Source: Clostridiales bacterium
GTDB taxonomy: Bacteria > Bacillota > Clostridia > Saccharofermentanales > Saccharofermentanaceae
Assembly (NCBI GenBank): GCA_017511005.1
Contig: JAFWLP010000028.1
Location: forward strand, 1-64,000
Direction of reading: 5' to 3'
Length of the DNA stretch: 64,000 bases
Both the position numbers and the translations under genes were made by a program. Each line of letters opens with the position of its first letter. Position 1 is the first letter of the stretch. The notes under the pieces are model-generated. The model did no database searches. It was not told the DNA's origin and saw only the letters and a program-made list of their open reading frames with translations. Of this stretch, positions 31,439 to 40,835 are shown one piece after another.

Positions 31439-32512
31439 TCACTCATATCTGAACTCATGTTCCCCGGCCGAATCCTTGTAATAGATGACGTTCTTTTCCG
31501 TGTCATAGCCTGTGCAGTATGAGCCGTCAGGCAGGCGGTAAGAATCGTCACGGGCAACGAACTCATATTCCCTGCACTCATTCGCATAGATGACGTGGAG
31601 CAGCGGTACCTCAAGCTCGTCATAGATATAGCCTGCGGCATCACGGTCACTGTCAGTCATTAGGAAATAATCAAGAGAGACTTCCTGCATACCGGTCTCA
31701 GATAATAAGGCCGCAGTAACGTCTATGTGATAGTTCTCGCCGTTGATGTTGACAAATGTCCATGCGTGATAGCCTGCACTTGATGCTATGCCGTCATTCT
31801 GAACCGCGATCGCATCCACACCGCACTGCATCAGCAGATATGCATACAATGTGCCTATCTCATTGCATATCCCTTTCTTCAATCTGAAGCATGAATAGCA
31901 GGCTCCGTCATCTGACTGCCCGACCTCATCCATGTGATCATACTGATAGTTGGAAGACATGTAATCGTAGAGAACGAGGCATTTCTCGAGATCCGTGTAA
32001 TATGATCTGACATTACTGTTCAGTATATCCGTTATCTCACGCATGAAAGCTTCCTGCCTTTCCAGATATTCTCCGACAGGGATCTCATAACGGATGTGTC
32101 CCGTACCGTTCTCGTAACCGGCATCGCCAAAATCATTATTGCGTATGATCTGTTTGCATGCGACAGGATACAGCTCATCCAGTGTCGCCGGTTCCATGCA
32201 GAATTCATAAGCCTCTTTGCTCGGGCATTCGAAAGTATCCCTGCCTTCACTCAGCGCGTCACAGAGATTGAAGAATGCATCGCGGTAATCTTCCGGATAG
32301 CAGATCTCAAGGAATGATGAATATGCGTGCGGATTGAAAACGAACGGTTCGTCCTCACTTGCATCTCTCAAAGTAATGTTCCCCGCCGTTACATTTTCGC
32401 TTATCACGGCAGGATCAGTAAGAGAATCAGACGTCATAGCCGTTCCGCACCCCGGCAAAAGAAGTGCCGCGGCAAGCAACGCTGACATCAATCCGGCTCT
32501 TGCCCTGAACAT
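31439..32512 (-). CDS. transglutaminase-like lipoprotein
   Basis: 357 residues from the ATG at 32512. Lipobox LLPGCG near residue 21. A transglutaminase/protease-like core holds the triad: Cys in KKGICNEIGTLYAYLL, His in AGYHAWTFV and Asp in YHIDVT. Related proteins process peptides or peptidoglycan cross-bridges outside the cell. The ATG is one base after the stop of the upstream lipoprotein gene, so both are made together and may form a complex on the membrane surface. Confidence 0.88.
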   Translation of the reverse strand: MFRARAGLMSALLAAALLLPGCGTAMTSDSLTDPAVISENVTAGNITLRDASEDEPFVFNPHAYSSFLEICYPEDYRDAFFNLCDALSEGRDTFECPSKEAYEFCMEPATLDELYPVACKQIIRNNDFGDAGYENGTGHIRYEIPVGEYLERQEAFMREITDILNSNVRSYYTDLEKCLVLYDYMSSNYQYDHMDEVGQSDDGACYSCFRLKKGICNEIGTLYAYLLMQCGVDAIAVQNDGIASSAGYHAWTFVNINGENYHIDVTAALLSETGMQEVSLDYFLMTDSDRDAAGYIYDELEVPLLHVIYANECREYEFVARDDSYRLPDGSYCTGYDTEKNVIYYKDSAGEHEFRYE

Positions 32513-32513
32513 G

Positions 32514-32987
32514 TTAGATCTGATTAATGTCAAATACCAGGTTCTCACCGTCGAAAACAGCATAATAAACATTAACTGTCTTGTAGTTATCTTTTATGAA
32601 ATCATTGCTACTGTACCAGGGACCCTCACCGATGACGCTGTCATCAACCTTGTCGAATTCAAACTCCGGAGCCGGGATCTCCTCCCATTCGTACTCATTC
32701 CAAAGCCTTTCGGCTTCATCATCCGTAAGATAGACTATTCCCCTGAACCTGAAATCGTGCGGTCCGATACCATCGAATATTCCTGCCGTAAATGTCACCC
32801 GTTCGTATTCGACGCGCTCATAATCCTCAACAGACTCCATGTATCTGTCCATTATCGAAGTATCCGTCAGAAGATCAACAACCTTCTTCATCTCACCGTT
32901 CCTGGATCTCCGACATCCCGCGAAAAGACTGACGGCCATAACCGCTATCAGCAGGATACCTGCCTTCTTTATCCCTATCTTTCCCAT
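32514..32987 (-). CDS. lipoprotein of unknown function
   Basis: 157 residues from the ATG at 32987, chosen because AAGGG lies 10 nt upstream of it, unlike the in-frame ATG six codons earlier. The signal peptide ends with lipobox LFAGC. The mature protein is acidic with tyrosine-rich helices (DRYMESVEDYERVEYERV). No family recognised. Coupled to the transglutaminase-like lipoprotein that follows. Confidence 0.75.
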   Translation of the reverse strand: MGKIGIKKAGILLIAVMAVSLFAGCRRSRNGEMKKVVDLLTDTSIMDRYMESVEDYERVEYERVTFTAGIFDGIGPHDFRFRGIVYLTDDEAERLWNEYEWEEIPAPEFEFDKVDDSVIGEGPWYSSNDFIKDNYKTVNVYYAVFDGENLVFDINQI

Positions 32988-33145
32988 ATTACATAATCCC
33001 TTCATTTATTTGCTCAATGTCAAGATTATAAAGAAATGACTCATCATGAAAAGATGATAATCTAGTTAATTCTATGGTAAATGCGCCGTGAAGATCAGCC
33101 TGAATGCCTCTCCCCTTCAGCCGCCGCACCTGCGTCACCGTATAA

Positions 33146-33913
33146 TCAGAGTTCCAGGTCCTTAACCCTTTTCTGCTTGATATCGGCCAACTTCTTCCTC
33201 AGAGTCTTCAGCTGTTTTTTATGGATGCACAGCTTTTCCTTACAGTTGGCACATCCGAGATAGCCGTTTGTCTCTTCCGAGAACCGCTCGGGATAGTGAT
33301 AGAACGTCAGTTCCCAACGGAGAGTAAGAATAAATGCCATTCCTAACAGCACCCAGCCGTACCACCTGTTAACAAAGAACAGAGGCGTAAACATCATGGC
33401 ATAGTCCCAATTGTAGATACGGCACGTGGCGCAGCACTTGTTGTGCAGAAACCACGTCTGGAACGGACAGAAGAACAGTATGCAGATCAAATCGCATATA
33501 GAATAAAAAGCCGCTATCAGGATCATAATCCCGTCATCGAATATCTGATACCTGTGCAGCAGCCCGAAAACACAGTTCAGCCCGATCCATACCAGCGCCA
33601 CGAGCACAATGCCGTGATTGTCTTCTATGATGATATTGGTCTTTCCTGTCTTGACATAATTGCGCTTGAACTGTTTCTGGCAGCCGGGACTCTCAAGGGC
33701 ACTCGGAAAGAAGCGGAGCGTCATCTCGATGATGAACATAACAAAGATGACGATGACAGCGATCTCCTCGATGACATTTGACTTGAAGATATCGACCCCG
33801 TCCATGATCTTATGGGAAATGTATTGATAAAGCAGCACCAGAAATATCCCGCTCCTTATGACGAGCCGGACATAATGATATATGCCTACCTTTGTAATCT
33901 TCGCCTTACCCAC
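33146..33913 (-). CDS. conserved membrane protein with cysteine motifs
   Basis: 255 residues from a GTG at 33913 (AGAGG upstream). About five membrane helices. A cluster FCPFQTWFLHNKCCATCRIYNWD lies in the middle (written here in part: CPFQ, KCC-x2-C) and a second one near the C-terminus reads CANCKEKLC, so it may bind metal ions or undergo redox changes. A basic coiled-coil tail closes the protein. I have seen such proteins in several Clostridia and Actinobacteria, without known function. Confidence 0.78.
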   Translation of the reverse strand: MGKAKITKVGIYHYVRLVIRSGIFLVLLYQYISHKIMDGVDIFKSNVIEEIAVIVIFVMFIIEMTLRFFPSALESPGCQKQFKRNYVKTGKTNIIIEDNHGIVLVALVWIGLNCVFGLLHRYQIFDDGIMILIAAFYSICDLICILFFCPFQTWFLHNKCCATCRIYNWDYAMMFTPLFFVNRWYGWVLLGMAFILTLRWELTFYHYPERFSEETNGYLGCANCKEKLCIHKKQLKTLRKKLADIKQKRVKDLEL

Positions 33914-33989
33914 TCTGAGCCTCTAAAACACTCACGTTGTCAGTTATTATACTATGCAATCATTCCCTACGCTAAAACAACCCGTAAAA

Positions 33990-35225
33990 TCAATCAGAAG
34001 GTTCGTCATTCTGACACTTCCTGATAGCATCTATCCGCTGCGACAATGTAGGGTGTGAATAATTGAGGATAACCATTGCCGGGTGCGGATTGACGCCGGA
34101 CAAAGACTCTTTGCTGAGCCGTTTTAATGCAGAGATAAGAACCTGCCCGTATCCTTCTTTCGCAGCGAAAGCATCTGCCTGATATTCATGTTTTCTGGAA
34201 ATGTAGTTTCCGACAATGCCCATTGCCGTGCTCAAAGGCCAAATGATCACACCTGACATCATCTGCGCGAAATAATAATTCATGCCGTCAAACCCAAACG
34301 CCGTATAAAGTGACGGTATGTTCAAAACAATGGCAAGCGATACGAACGATATCAGGATCCCGAGGACCGAGAACGGCAGGCTCTTTATCACATGCCTGAA
34401 TTTTGCATGAGCAAATTCATGGGCAAAGACCGCCGTTATCTCGTCCGCGGAATATGCATTTACCAGATTGTCATCCAAAGATATCGTCTTCCTGTTTCCG
34501 ATACCCGTACAAAATGCATTTGACGTTGTCGTCCTTCTGCTTGCATCTTTTACGACGATCCGCTTGACCCTGACACCATACTTATCGCAAAGCGCCAGAA
34601 GCTTATCCTTCAGCTCCCCTTCCTCCAACGGTTCGAATTTATTGAATATTCTCATCAGAGGGATGATGATCAGCATGATAATGACGGCTATGACGATCAT
34701 CGCAAGCGTACACCATATTATCGCCATGTTTCCGAACTTCTCGAAAAGAACCATTATAAGCACAATAAGCGCATATGAGATAACGGTTCCCAGAACGGTT
34801 TCTTTTATTGTGTCCAATGCGAACGTCATTTTCGTTGATTTATTGAGGCCGTATTTTTCCTCTATGACAAATGTATCGTAATAATCAAACGGCAGATCTA
34901 TAACCATGCTCAATACCGTAAATATAGCAACCACGATCAGATACTGAACATATACGTTAAGTCCCGATATCATTCCAAACAGCCAGGCGTGTATGTTAAG
35001 TATCAGGATCAGTAATGTGATAAGAATATTTATCGCACTCGATATCAATCCAAGATGTCTGCTCTCCTCCCTGTACGAGAGAAATCTCTTGTACTCCCCT
35101 TCGTTATATACGTCTTTGACGTTATCCGGGAGTTCCTTCTTCAGATAGCTTTTATTCAGGTATTCAATAACCATATTGAACGCCTTGTTTGTAAGATACA
35201 TGAAGATAATAAAGATCTTTACCAT
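33990..35225 (-). CDS. M48-family membrane metalloprotease (Ste24-like)
   Basis: 411 residues with several membrane helices in the first 200 residues and the zinc motif VFAHEFAHAKFRH at about residue 278; the third ligand is likely the Glu in SRKHEYQADAFA. This order is that of Ste24/CAAX-prenyl-protease-1-type enzymes, which cleave membrane proteins or damaged proteins. The ATG at 35225 follows AGGAACAGGA. It stands as a single gene. Confidence 0.93.
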   Translation of the reverse strand: MVKIFIIFMYLTNKAFNMVIEYLNKSYLKKELPDNVKDVYNEGEYKRFLSYREESRHLGLISSAINILITLLILILNIHAWLFGMISGLNVYVQYLIVVAIFTVLSMVIDLPFDYYDTFVIEEKYGLNKSTKMTFALDTIKETVLGTVISYALIVLIMVLFEKFGNMAIIWCTLAMIVIAVIIMLIIIPLMRIFNKFEPLEEGELKDKLLALCDKYGVRVKRIVVKDASRRTTTSNAFCTGIGNRKTISLDDNLVNAYSADEITAVFAHEFAHAKFRHVIKSLPFSVLGILISFVSLAIVLNIPSLYTAFGFDGMNYYFAQMMSGVIIWPLSTAMGIVGNYISRKHEYQADAFAAKEGYGQVLISALKRLSKESLSGVNPHPAMVILNYSHPTLSQRIDAIRKCQNDEPSD

Positions 35226-35477
35226 AATCCTGTTCCTATAGTTTTAAGTTTTTCCTTTCGAAAGAAGATTCTGAAACCATATAATAATTTTAATATAAAC
35301 CGTATGTCGATATGATTTACACCATGTAAACAAAGCTTGAAGACTTATACGGACTTTTCCATTTCTAAACATCGCAGGCAATCCAAGATTCCTAATCCCT
35401 GCTTATTCTTTGCTATAATACCTCTGAACAGGCTTACGGGTCTGTCCGCGAAATCTATGTGGAAAGCAGAACAGCAT

Positions 35478-36719
35478 ATGTCAGCAGATAACGTAACAGG
35501 CAGATTTTTAAGATATATCGCCGTGGATACGGCATCAGATGAGAGCACCGGAACTTCACCCAGCACAATGCGCCAGTTTGATCTTGCGGAGATACTCATT
35601 GACGAACTGAGATCGATGGGAATACCCGGAGAGGATATCAGGTTCGACAAAGAGCATTGCTATATCTACTGCAGGATCAAAGCTTCTGAAGGCATTGATG
35701 AAGCAACACCGAAGATAGGTTTTATAGCCCATATGGACACATCTCCCGAAGCACCGGGAAAATGTGTTTCGCCGAAGATAATCGAAAACTATGACGGCAG
35801 CGACATCATACTCGGTGCCGGAAAAGTCCTTTCTCCGGAAAACTTCCCTGACCTGAAGCTATATGAGGGACAGACACTGATCACCACAGACGGAACCACG
35901 CTCCTGGGAGCTGATGACAAGGCCGGAGTCGCCGAGATCATGAGCATGGCGGAATACTTCATGGCGCATCCTGAAGAACAGCACGGCGAGATATGGATCG
36001 CCTTTACGCCGGATGAAGAGATCGGTGAAGGAACGAAGCATTTCGACATAGAAGTATTCGGCGCTGACTTTGCTTATACGGTCGACGGGGGTAGGATCGG
36101 AGAGATATCTTACGAGAACTTCAATGCGGCAAGCGCGAACATAACGGTAACGGGACGCAACGTTCACCCGGGTGATGCTTACGGCAAGATGGTGAATTCA
36201 TTAAGGATAGCAGGCATTATAGATTCCCTGATACCTTCTGACGAGCGCCCGGAGACGACACGTGACCATGAGGGATTCTATCATCTTTTCGAGATGAACG
36301 GAGCATGCGGGGAAACGGTCATGCGATATCTGATCCGCGACCATGACGGGGATAAGTTCGAAGAGAAAAAGGCACGTCTCAGAAGCATATGCGGGAAGGT
36401 CATGGCAGATAATCCCGGCTCGGTCATTGACGCCGTTATTACCGATACTTACTACAACATGATATCCAGGATAATCCCTGAAAATGAGGCCATCATCGAC
36501 AGATGCATCGGTGCAATGAAGCGTGTCGGGATCGAACCTTTTACCGAGCCCATACGCGGAGGAACAGACGGTGCAACATTGTCATTCATGGGACTTCCCT
36601 GCCCCAACATCTGCTCAGGCGGTCACAATTATCACGGAGTTTATGAGTTCGTATGCAGGGAATCAATGGAAAGGATAACAGCACTCCTGATAGAGATCGC
36701 ACGCGGCAAGCAGGCATAA
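35478..36719 (+). CDS. pepT: peptidase T (tripeptide aminopeptidase)
   Basis: 413 residues from the ATG at 35478, which gives the usual PepT length; the frame is open upstream but would add 47 residues that do not belong to the family. M20 metal and catalytic residues are visible: AHMDTSPEAPG, LGADDKAGVAEI, PDEEIGEG and, near the end, SGGHNYHGVYEF. It removes the N-terminal residue of tripeptides in the cytoplasm. Monocistronic. Confidence 0.94.
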   Translation: MSADNVTGRFLRYIAVDTASDESTGTSPSTMRQFDLAEILIDELRSMGIPGEDIRFDKEHCYIYCRIKASEGIDEATPKIGFIAHMDTSPEAPGKCVSPKIIENYDGSDIILGAGKVLSPENFPDLKLYEGQTLITTDGTTLLGADDKAGVAEIMSMAEYFMAHPEEQHGEIWIAFTPDEEIGEGTKHFDIEVFGADFAYTVDGGRIGEISYENFNAASANITVTGRNVHPGDAYGKMVNSLRIAGIIDSLIPSDERPETTRDHEGFYHLFEMNGACGETVMRYLIRDHDGDKFEEKKARLRSICGKVMADNPGSVIDAVITDTYYNMISRIIPENEAIIDRCIGAMKRVGIEPFTEPIRGGTDGATLSFMGLPCPNICSGGHNYHGVYEFVCRESMERITALLIEIARGKQA

Positions 36720-36771
36720 CAGATCATAAACAGCGTGCAATAACTATTTATTTCTTATTTAACAGTTTCTT

Positions 36772-36814
36772 CAAAAGCGTTTTGTATAATCCAATTATCA
36801 GAACACCGCTTTTG
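36772..36814 (+). promoter_or_regulatory. promoter with inverted-repeat operator for the sugar operon
   Basis: TATAAT (36785-36790) lies inside an 8-bp inverted repeat CAAAAGCG (36772-36779) / CGCTTTTG (36807-36814). The -35 is weak. A regulator bound here would cover the -10, so repression is the natural reading. Confidence 0.5.
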
Positions 36815-36827
36815 TATGGAGATCATC

Positions 36828-38117
36828 ATGCTTAGAAAAACTGTTTCATTTATTCTGGCATCAGCTCTTATGCTGGGTTTATGCGGCTGCGGCAAACCCA
36901 ACGGCGGATATGTCTATTACCTGAACTTCAAACCTGAGGCTGACGCGGCATGGCAGGAACTGGCACAAGAATATACAGAGAAGACCGGTGTCCCGGTAAA
37001 GGTGGTTACTGCCGCTTCCAACACTTATGACGATACGCTCAGTGCGCAGCTCAACAAATCATACTGTCCCACGCTCTTCATATGCAATAACGCGCAGGGA
37101 CTCGAGGATCTGGGAAACTATCCCTATGATCTCACCGGCACTGCCCTGGAAGGTCAGCTGGAGAATTACGAATATTGTCTCTGGGGCAAGAACGGCGAGA
37201 TATTCGGGATGGGATTCTGCTATGAAGCATACGGAATAATTACAAATAAAGCTCTGCTGGCACAGGCAGGCTACAGCGTTGAAGACATCAACTGCTTTGA
37301 AGACCTTAAGAACGTTGCGGAAGACATACACGCAAGATCAGAAGAACTCGGCTTCGATGCGTTCACATCATCAGGCCTTGATCCTTCATCCTCATGGAGA
37401 TTCAGCGGTCATCTCGCGAACATGCCCTTATACTATGAGCTTTTCGAGACTGACCTTACGACACAGCCTGCCGAGATAACCGGCAGCAAGCTTAACCTCT
37501 ACAGGAACATCTGGGATCTCTATATAAACAATTCAGGCACAAGCAAGACTTCGCTTACCACGGCGACCGGTAATCAGGCCGAAGAGGAATTCGGTTCCGG
37601 CAAGGCAGTTTTCTTCCAGAACGGAACATGGGAATATTCATCTCTTACGGATCCCGCGAAATACGGCATCGCGCCTGAAGACCTTACCATGATCCCCATC
37701 TACTGCGGCGGTGATTATGAAGAGAACTGCGCACTTTGCTGCGGAACTGAAAACTACTGGGTCGTCAATTCCAAAGCTTCACAGGAGAGCATCGATGCCA
37801 CGCTGGATTTCCTGTACTGGGTGGTAACCTCCGATGAGGGTAAGACCATGCTCTCAAAAGAATTCGGCGTCACTCCTTTCAAGGACAGCATTCCCACCGA
37901 CAATGTTTTCTTCAATGCCGAGAAGGCATACGAGGAACAGGGCAAACATCCCGTGAAGTGGACATTCTGCATGACACCGAATACCGATGTCTGGCGTGAA
38001 GGCGTTACAAGCGCTCTCGCAGATTATTCTGCGGGAATTGGAACCTGGGATGCTGTCGAGAATGCCTTCGTAAACGGCTGGAAGTTCCAGTACAAACTGG
38101 AACACGGAACGATGTAA
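36828..38117 (+). CDS. carbohydrate-binding lipoprotein of ABC transporter (family 1)
   Basis: 429 residues from the ATG at 36828 (GGAG 6 nt upstream). Lipobox GLCGCG at about residue 20. The mature protein has the pattern of family 1 extracellular binding proteins: WQELAQEYTEKTGVPVKVVTA, an AVFFQNGTWEYS segment and a C-terminal domain ending WDAVENAFVNGWKFQY. It captures an oligosaccharide for the two permeases that follow 10 bases downstream. The substrate is not deducible; the GH2 enzyme in the operon points to a beta-linked sugar. Confidence 0.93.
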   Translation: MLRKTVSFILASALMLGLCGCGKPNGGYVYYLNFKPEADAAWQELAQEYTEKTGVPVKVVTAASNTYDDTLSAQLNKSYCPTLFICNNAQGLEDLGNYPYDLTGTALEGQLENYEYCLWGKNGEIFGMGFCYEAYGIITNKALLAQAGYSVEDINCFEDLKNVAEDIHARSEELGFDAFTSSGLDPSSSWRFSGHLANMPLYYELFETDLTTQPAEITGSKLNLYRNIWDLYINNSGTSKTSLTTATGNQAEEEFGSGKAVFFQNGTWEYSSLTDPAKYGIAPEDLTMIPIYCGGDYEENCALCCGTENYWVVNSKASQESIDATLDFLYWVVTSDEGKTMLSKEFGVTPFKDSIPTDNVFFNAEKAYEEQGKHPVKWTFCMTPNTDVWREGVTSALADYSAGIGTWDAVENAFVNGWKFQYKLEHGTM

Positions 38118-38127
38118 GGAGGCGGGC

Positions 38128-39021
38128 ATGAAAGATCCTGTCAAGAAATACTTTCCTTTATTTGTCCTCCCTGTCCTGGTATGTTTCTGCCTGTTCTTTG
38201 TCTGGCCGTTCATTCAGGGCGTGTATCTTTCTTTCTGCAATTTCTTCATTCCAAAGGACGCGACGTTTACCGGTGTGTCGAATTATGTGACTGTCTTCAG
38301 GGATACGAGCTTCTGGCACGCTTTCCTTATCACATGTCTTTATGCGGTTGCATCGATCATATGCGTTAATGTCCCCGCATTCTTTATCGCATATCTTCTC
38401 AAGGAGAGATTCAGGGGTGTAACATTGTTCCGCGCCTCGTTTTTCCTGCCAAACCTTATAGGCGGAGTCGTTCTCGGATATATTTGGAGCATGCTTTTCG
38501 ACGGCATATTGAGCCAGTTCGGGACTTATCTCACAGCGAGCTCCGTATTCGGGTTCTGGGGCCTCGTCATACTCGTTGCGTGGCAGCAGATAGGTTACAT
38601 GATGATAATCTACATCGCAGGCTTTACGGCGCTTCCTGAAGAGATGCTGGAGGCATCGCAGATGGACGGAGCCAACCGGTTCCAGAGGATGACGAAGATA
38701 ATAATCCCGAACATGAAGTCTTCGATAGCCATCTGCACCTTCCTGACTCTCACCAACAGCTTCAAGCTCTTCGACCAGAACCTTGCGCTTACGGGAGGAC
38801 AGCCCGTGAGAACGCTTGAGAGCGGAATGCAGATCAAGACCACGGAACTTCTTGCCATGAACATCTATTCGACTTATCAGATCAATAACCACTGGCACGG
38901 TACGGCACAGGCCAAGGCCGTCATATTCTTCCTCCTTGTAGCCGCATTCGGAGCCTTACAGTTGTATGCGACACGCGAGAAAAAAGAGAAGAAGGCAAAG
39001 TCTGGGGAGAAAAAATCATGA
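38128..39021 (+). CDS. sugar ABC transporter permease (MalF/UgpA type)
   Basis: 297 residues, six membrane helices, AAGGAGG directly upstream. The EAA loop EEMLEASQMDGANRFQRMTKIIIP docks to the ATPase. It pairs with the next gene to form the channel. The stop overlaps the next start (ATGA). No ATPase gene is in the operon, as is common when a shared MsmK-type ATPase is used. Confidence 0.94.
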   Translation: MKDPVKKYFPLFVLPVLVCFCLFFVWPFIQGVYLSFCNFFIPKDATFTGVSNYVTVFRDTSFWHAFLITCLYAVASIICVNVPAFFIAYLLKERFRGVTLFRASFFLPNLIGGVVLGYIWSMLFDGILSQFGTYLTASSVFGFWGLVILVAWQQIGYMMIIYIAGFTALPEEMLEASQMDGANRFQRMTKIIIPNMKSSIAICTFLTLTNSFKLFDQNLALTGGQPVRTLESGMQIKTTELLAMNIYSTYQINNHWHGTAQAKAVIFFLLVAAFGALQLYATREKKEKKAKSGEKKS

Positions 39022-39854
39022 ACACTCAGAAATACACGGCCAGAAAGATAGTCTTCATACTGATCTCGCTCCTCTGGGTAATGCCGATCGTATTCTCGGT
39101 CCTGAATTCATTCAAGAGGAGCGGAGAGATCAGTACGGATATGTTCTCGGTTCCCGCAGGCGATTCTTTCGTCGGATTCGAGAACTACAACACCGCTCTC
39201 ACATTCGGCAATTATCCGTTTGCGCAGGCATTTCTCTACACAGTGCTGATCAGCGTTGTATCCACGCTGCTGATCATCATCTGCTGCTCAATGGCTGCAT
39301 GGTACATCGTCAGGGTAAATAATCTCTTCACTAAGATCTTCTACGGTGCATGCCTCTTCTCGCTCGCCGTGCCGTTCCAGATGGTCATGTTCCCTCTGTC
39401 ATCTGATGCAAGCATGTTCGGAATGGATACGCCCTATACGATACCGTTTGTCTATCTGGGATACGGTGCGGGAATGGCCATATTCCTGTTCACGGGATTC
39501 ATCAGGTCACTGCCTTATGAAGTCGAGGAAGCTGCGGTCATAGACGGTTTCAACACTGTACAGCGTTACTTCAGGGTGGTTTTCCCGATGCTCCTTCCGG
39601 TTACAATATCGGTCGGGATACTTGAGTTCATGTGGATCTGGAATGACTATCTCCTCCCCTATCTTGTGCTCGACATGACAAAATACAGAACGATCCCGAT
39701 CCAGGTCCAGTATCTCAAGGGAAGCTACGGAAGCGTCGATCTCGGTGCCTCCCTGGCCGTCATAGTCATGTCTCTCGTACCGATACTGATCATATACATG
39801 CTCTGCCAGAAATACATCGTAAAAGGCATTGCGGCAGGCGCAGTCAAAGGATGA
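39018..39854 (+). CDS. sugar ABC transporter permease (MalG/UgpE type)
   Basis: 278 residues with six membrane helices and the EAA loop VEEAAVIDGFNTVQRYFRVV. The C-terminus 'CQKYIVKGIAAGAVKG' is the standard end of MalG-type permeases. Translationally coupled to the preceding permease. The PAP2 gene follows after 31 bases. Confidence 0.94.
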   Translation: MNTQKYTARKIVFILISLLWVMPIVFSVLNSFKRSGEISTDMFSVPAGDSFVGFENYNTALTFGNYPFAQAFLYTVLISVVSTLLIIICCSMAAWYIVRVNNLFTKIFYGACLFSLAVPFQMVMFPLSSDASMFGMDTPYTIPFVYLGYGAGMAIFLFTGFIRSLPYEVEEAAVIDGFNTVQRYFRVVFPMLLPVTISVGILEFMWIWNDYLLPYLVLDMTKYRTIPIQVQYLKGSYGSVDLGASLAVIVMSLVPILIIYMLCQKYIVKGIAAGAVKG

Positions 39855-39885
39855 TAATAGTCTCATCAGGAAAAGGAGGTCTCTT

Positions 39886-40827
39886 ATGGATATAGCTTAT
39901 CTGCTCTGGTGGCAGGATTTCCGTAACGCCATTAACGATGCACTTACTCCGTTCATGGAAGAGGTATCACTGTTTGCGGTAACTTATCTGATAATCATTG
40001 TCGCGTTTATCTATTGGTGCGTAAACAAACGGGCAGGCCTTTATATACTCTCATCCTATACGGCGGCCAAAGCATTCAATGCTTCGTTAAAGCTCACAGT
40101 CTGTGCATACAGGCCATGGATCAGAGATCCCCGCATTATTCCGGCAGGTGACGCGATCACTACGGCTACGGGTTATTCTTTCCCGAGCGGTCATACTATC
40201 ACTGCAACGCCTATTTACGGCGGCATAGCGCTCAACACTTGGAAAAAGATGAGATGGATATCGGTAATCTGCCTGGCGCTCATTGCAGTCACGGGCATTT
40301 CGCGCAACTATCTCGGCGTGCACACCCCGCAGGATGTTGCCGTTGCAATGATAGAAGGTTTTGTTTTCCTTTTCGCAATGCACAAACTGTCCGGTTATCT
40401 GGAGAAACACCCTGAGAAAGAAAACTTCTTCCTCATCGCTGGTGTCATCCTTGGAATAATCGCGATCTGCTATATCACATTCAAATCCTATCCAATGGAT
40501 TACGTCAATGGTGAGCTGCTCGTTGACCCCAAGAAAATGATGAAGGACGGATACGGTGATACCGGTTCTTTCATCGCATTCTGCGTCGGCCGCTTTATAG
40601 AGAAAACATGGATCAGATTCGAGCCTGAACTCGAGAAAAAGACCATCTCATCAGGCATGGCCGGCTGTCTTATCCTGTTCTTCCTGATAAGGCTGTTAGG
40701 CTCGCCTCTTAAAGAGTTCCTGGGTCTCCAGTGGGGCAGCTTTGCCAATAATTTCATAATCATGCTTTTCATCATGGCTATATGGCCCGCTGTCATGAAG
40801 CTCATTCAAAAACGCACAGAAAGGTAA
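39886..40827 (+). CDS. PAP2-family membrane phosphatase
   Basis: 313 residues from the ATG at 39886 (AAAAGGAGG 6 nt upstream). Eight or so membrane helices. The three phosphatase motifs are present: KLTVCAYRPWI, FPSGHT and SRNYLGVHTPQD. The family dephosphorylates lipid phosphates such as undecaprenyl pyrophosphate or phosphatidic acid. Its place between sugar permeases and a glycosidase is unusual and may be only co-transcription. Confidence 0.92.
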   Translation: MDIAYLLWWQDFRNAINDALTPFMEEVSLFAVTYLIIIVAFIYWCVNKRAGLYILSSYTAAKAFNASLKLTVCAYRPWIRDPRIIPAGDAITTATGYSFPSGHTITATPIYGGIALNTWKKMRWISVICLALIAVTGISRNYLGVHTPQDVAVAMIEGFVFLFAMHKLSGYLEKHPEKENFFLIAGVILGIIAICYITFKSYPMDYVNGELLVDPKKMMKDGYGDTGSFIAFCVGRFIEKTWIRFEPELEKKTISSGMAGCLILFFLIRLLGSPLKEFLGLQWGSFANNFIIMLFIMAIWPAVMKLIQKRTER

Positions 40828-40835
40828 TTGCTTCC

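Noticed and set aside
38158-38898. 246-codon open frame on the minus strand
   Set aside because: It is antisense to the MalF-type permease and has a composition typical of a shadow frame.
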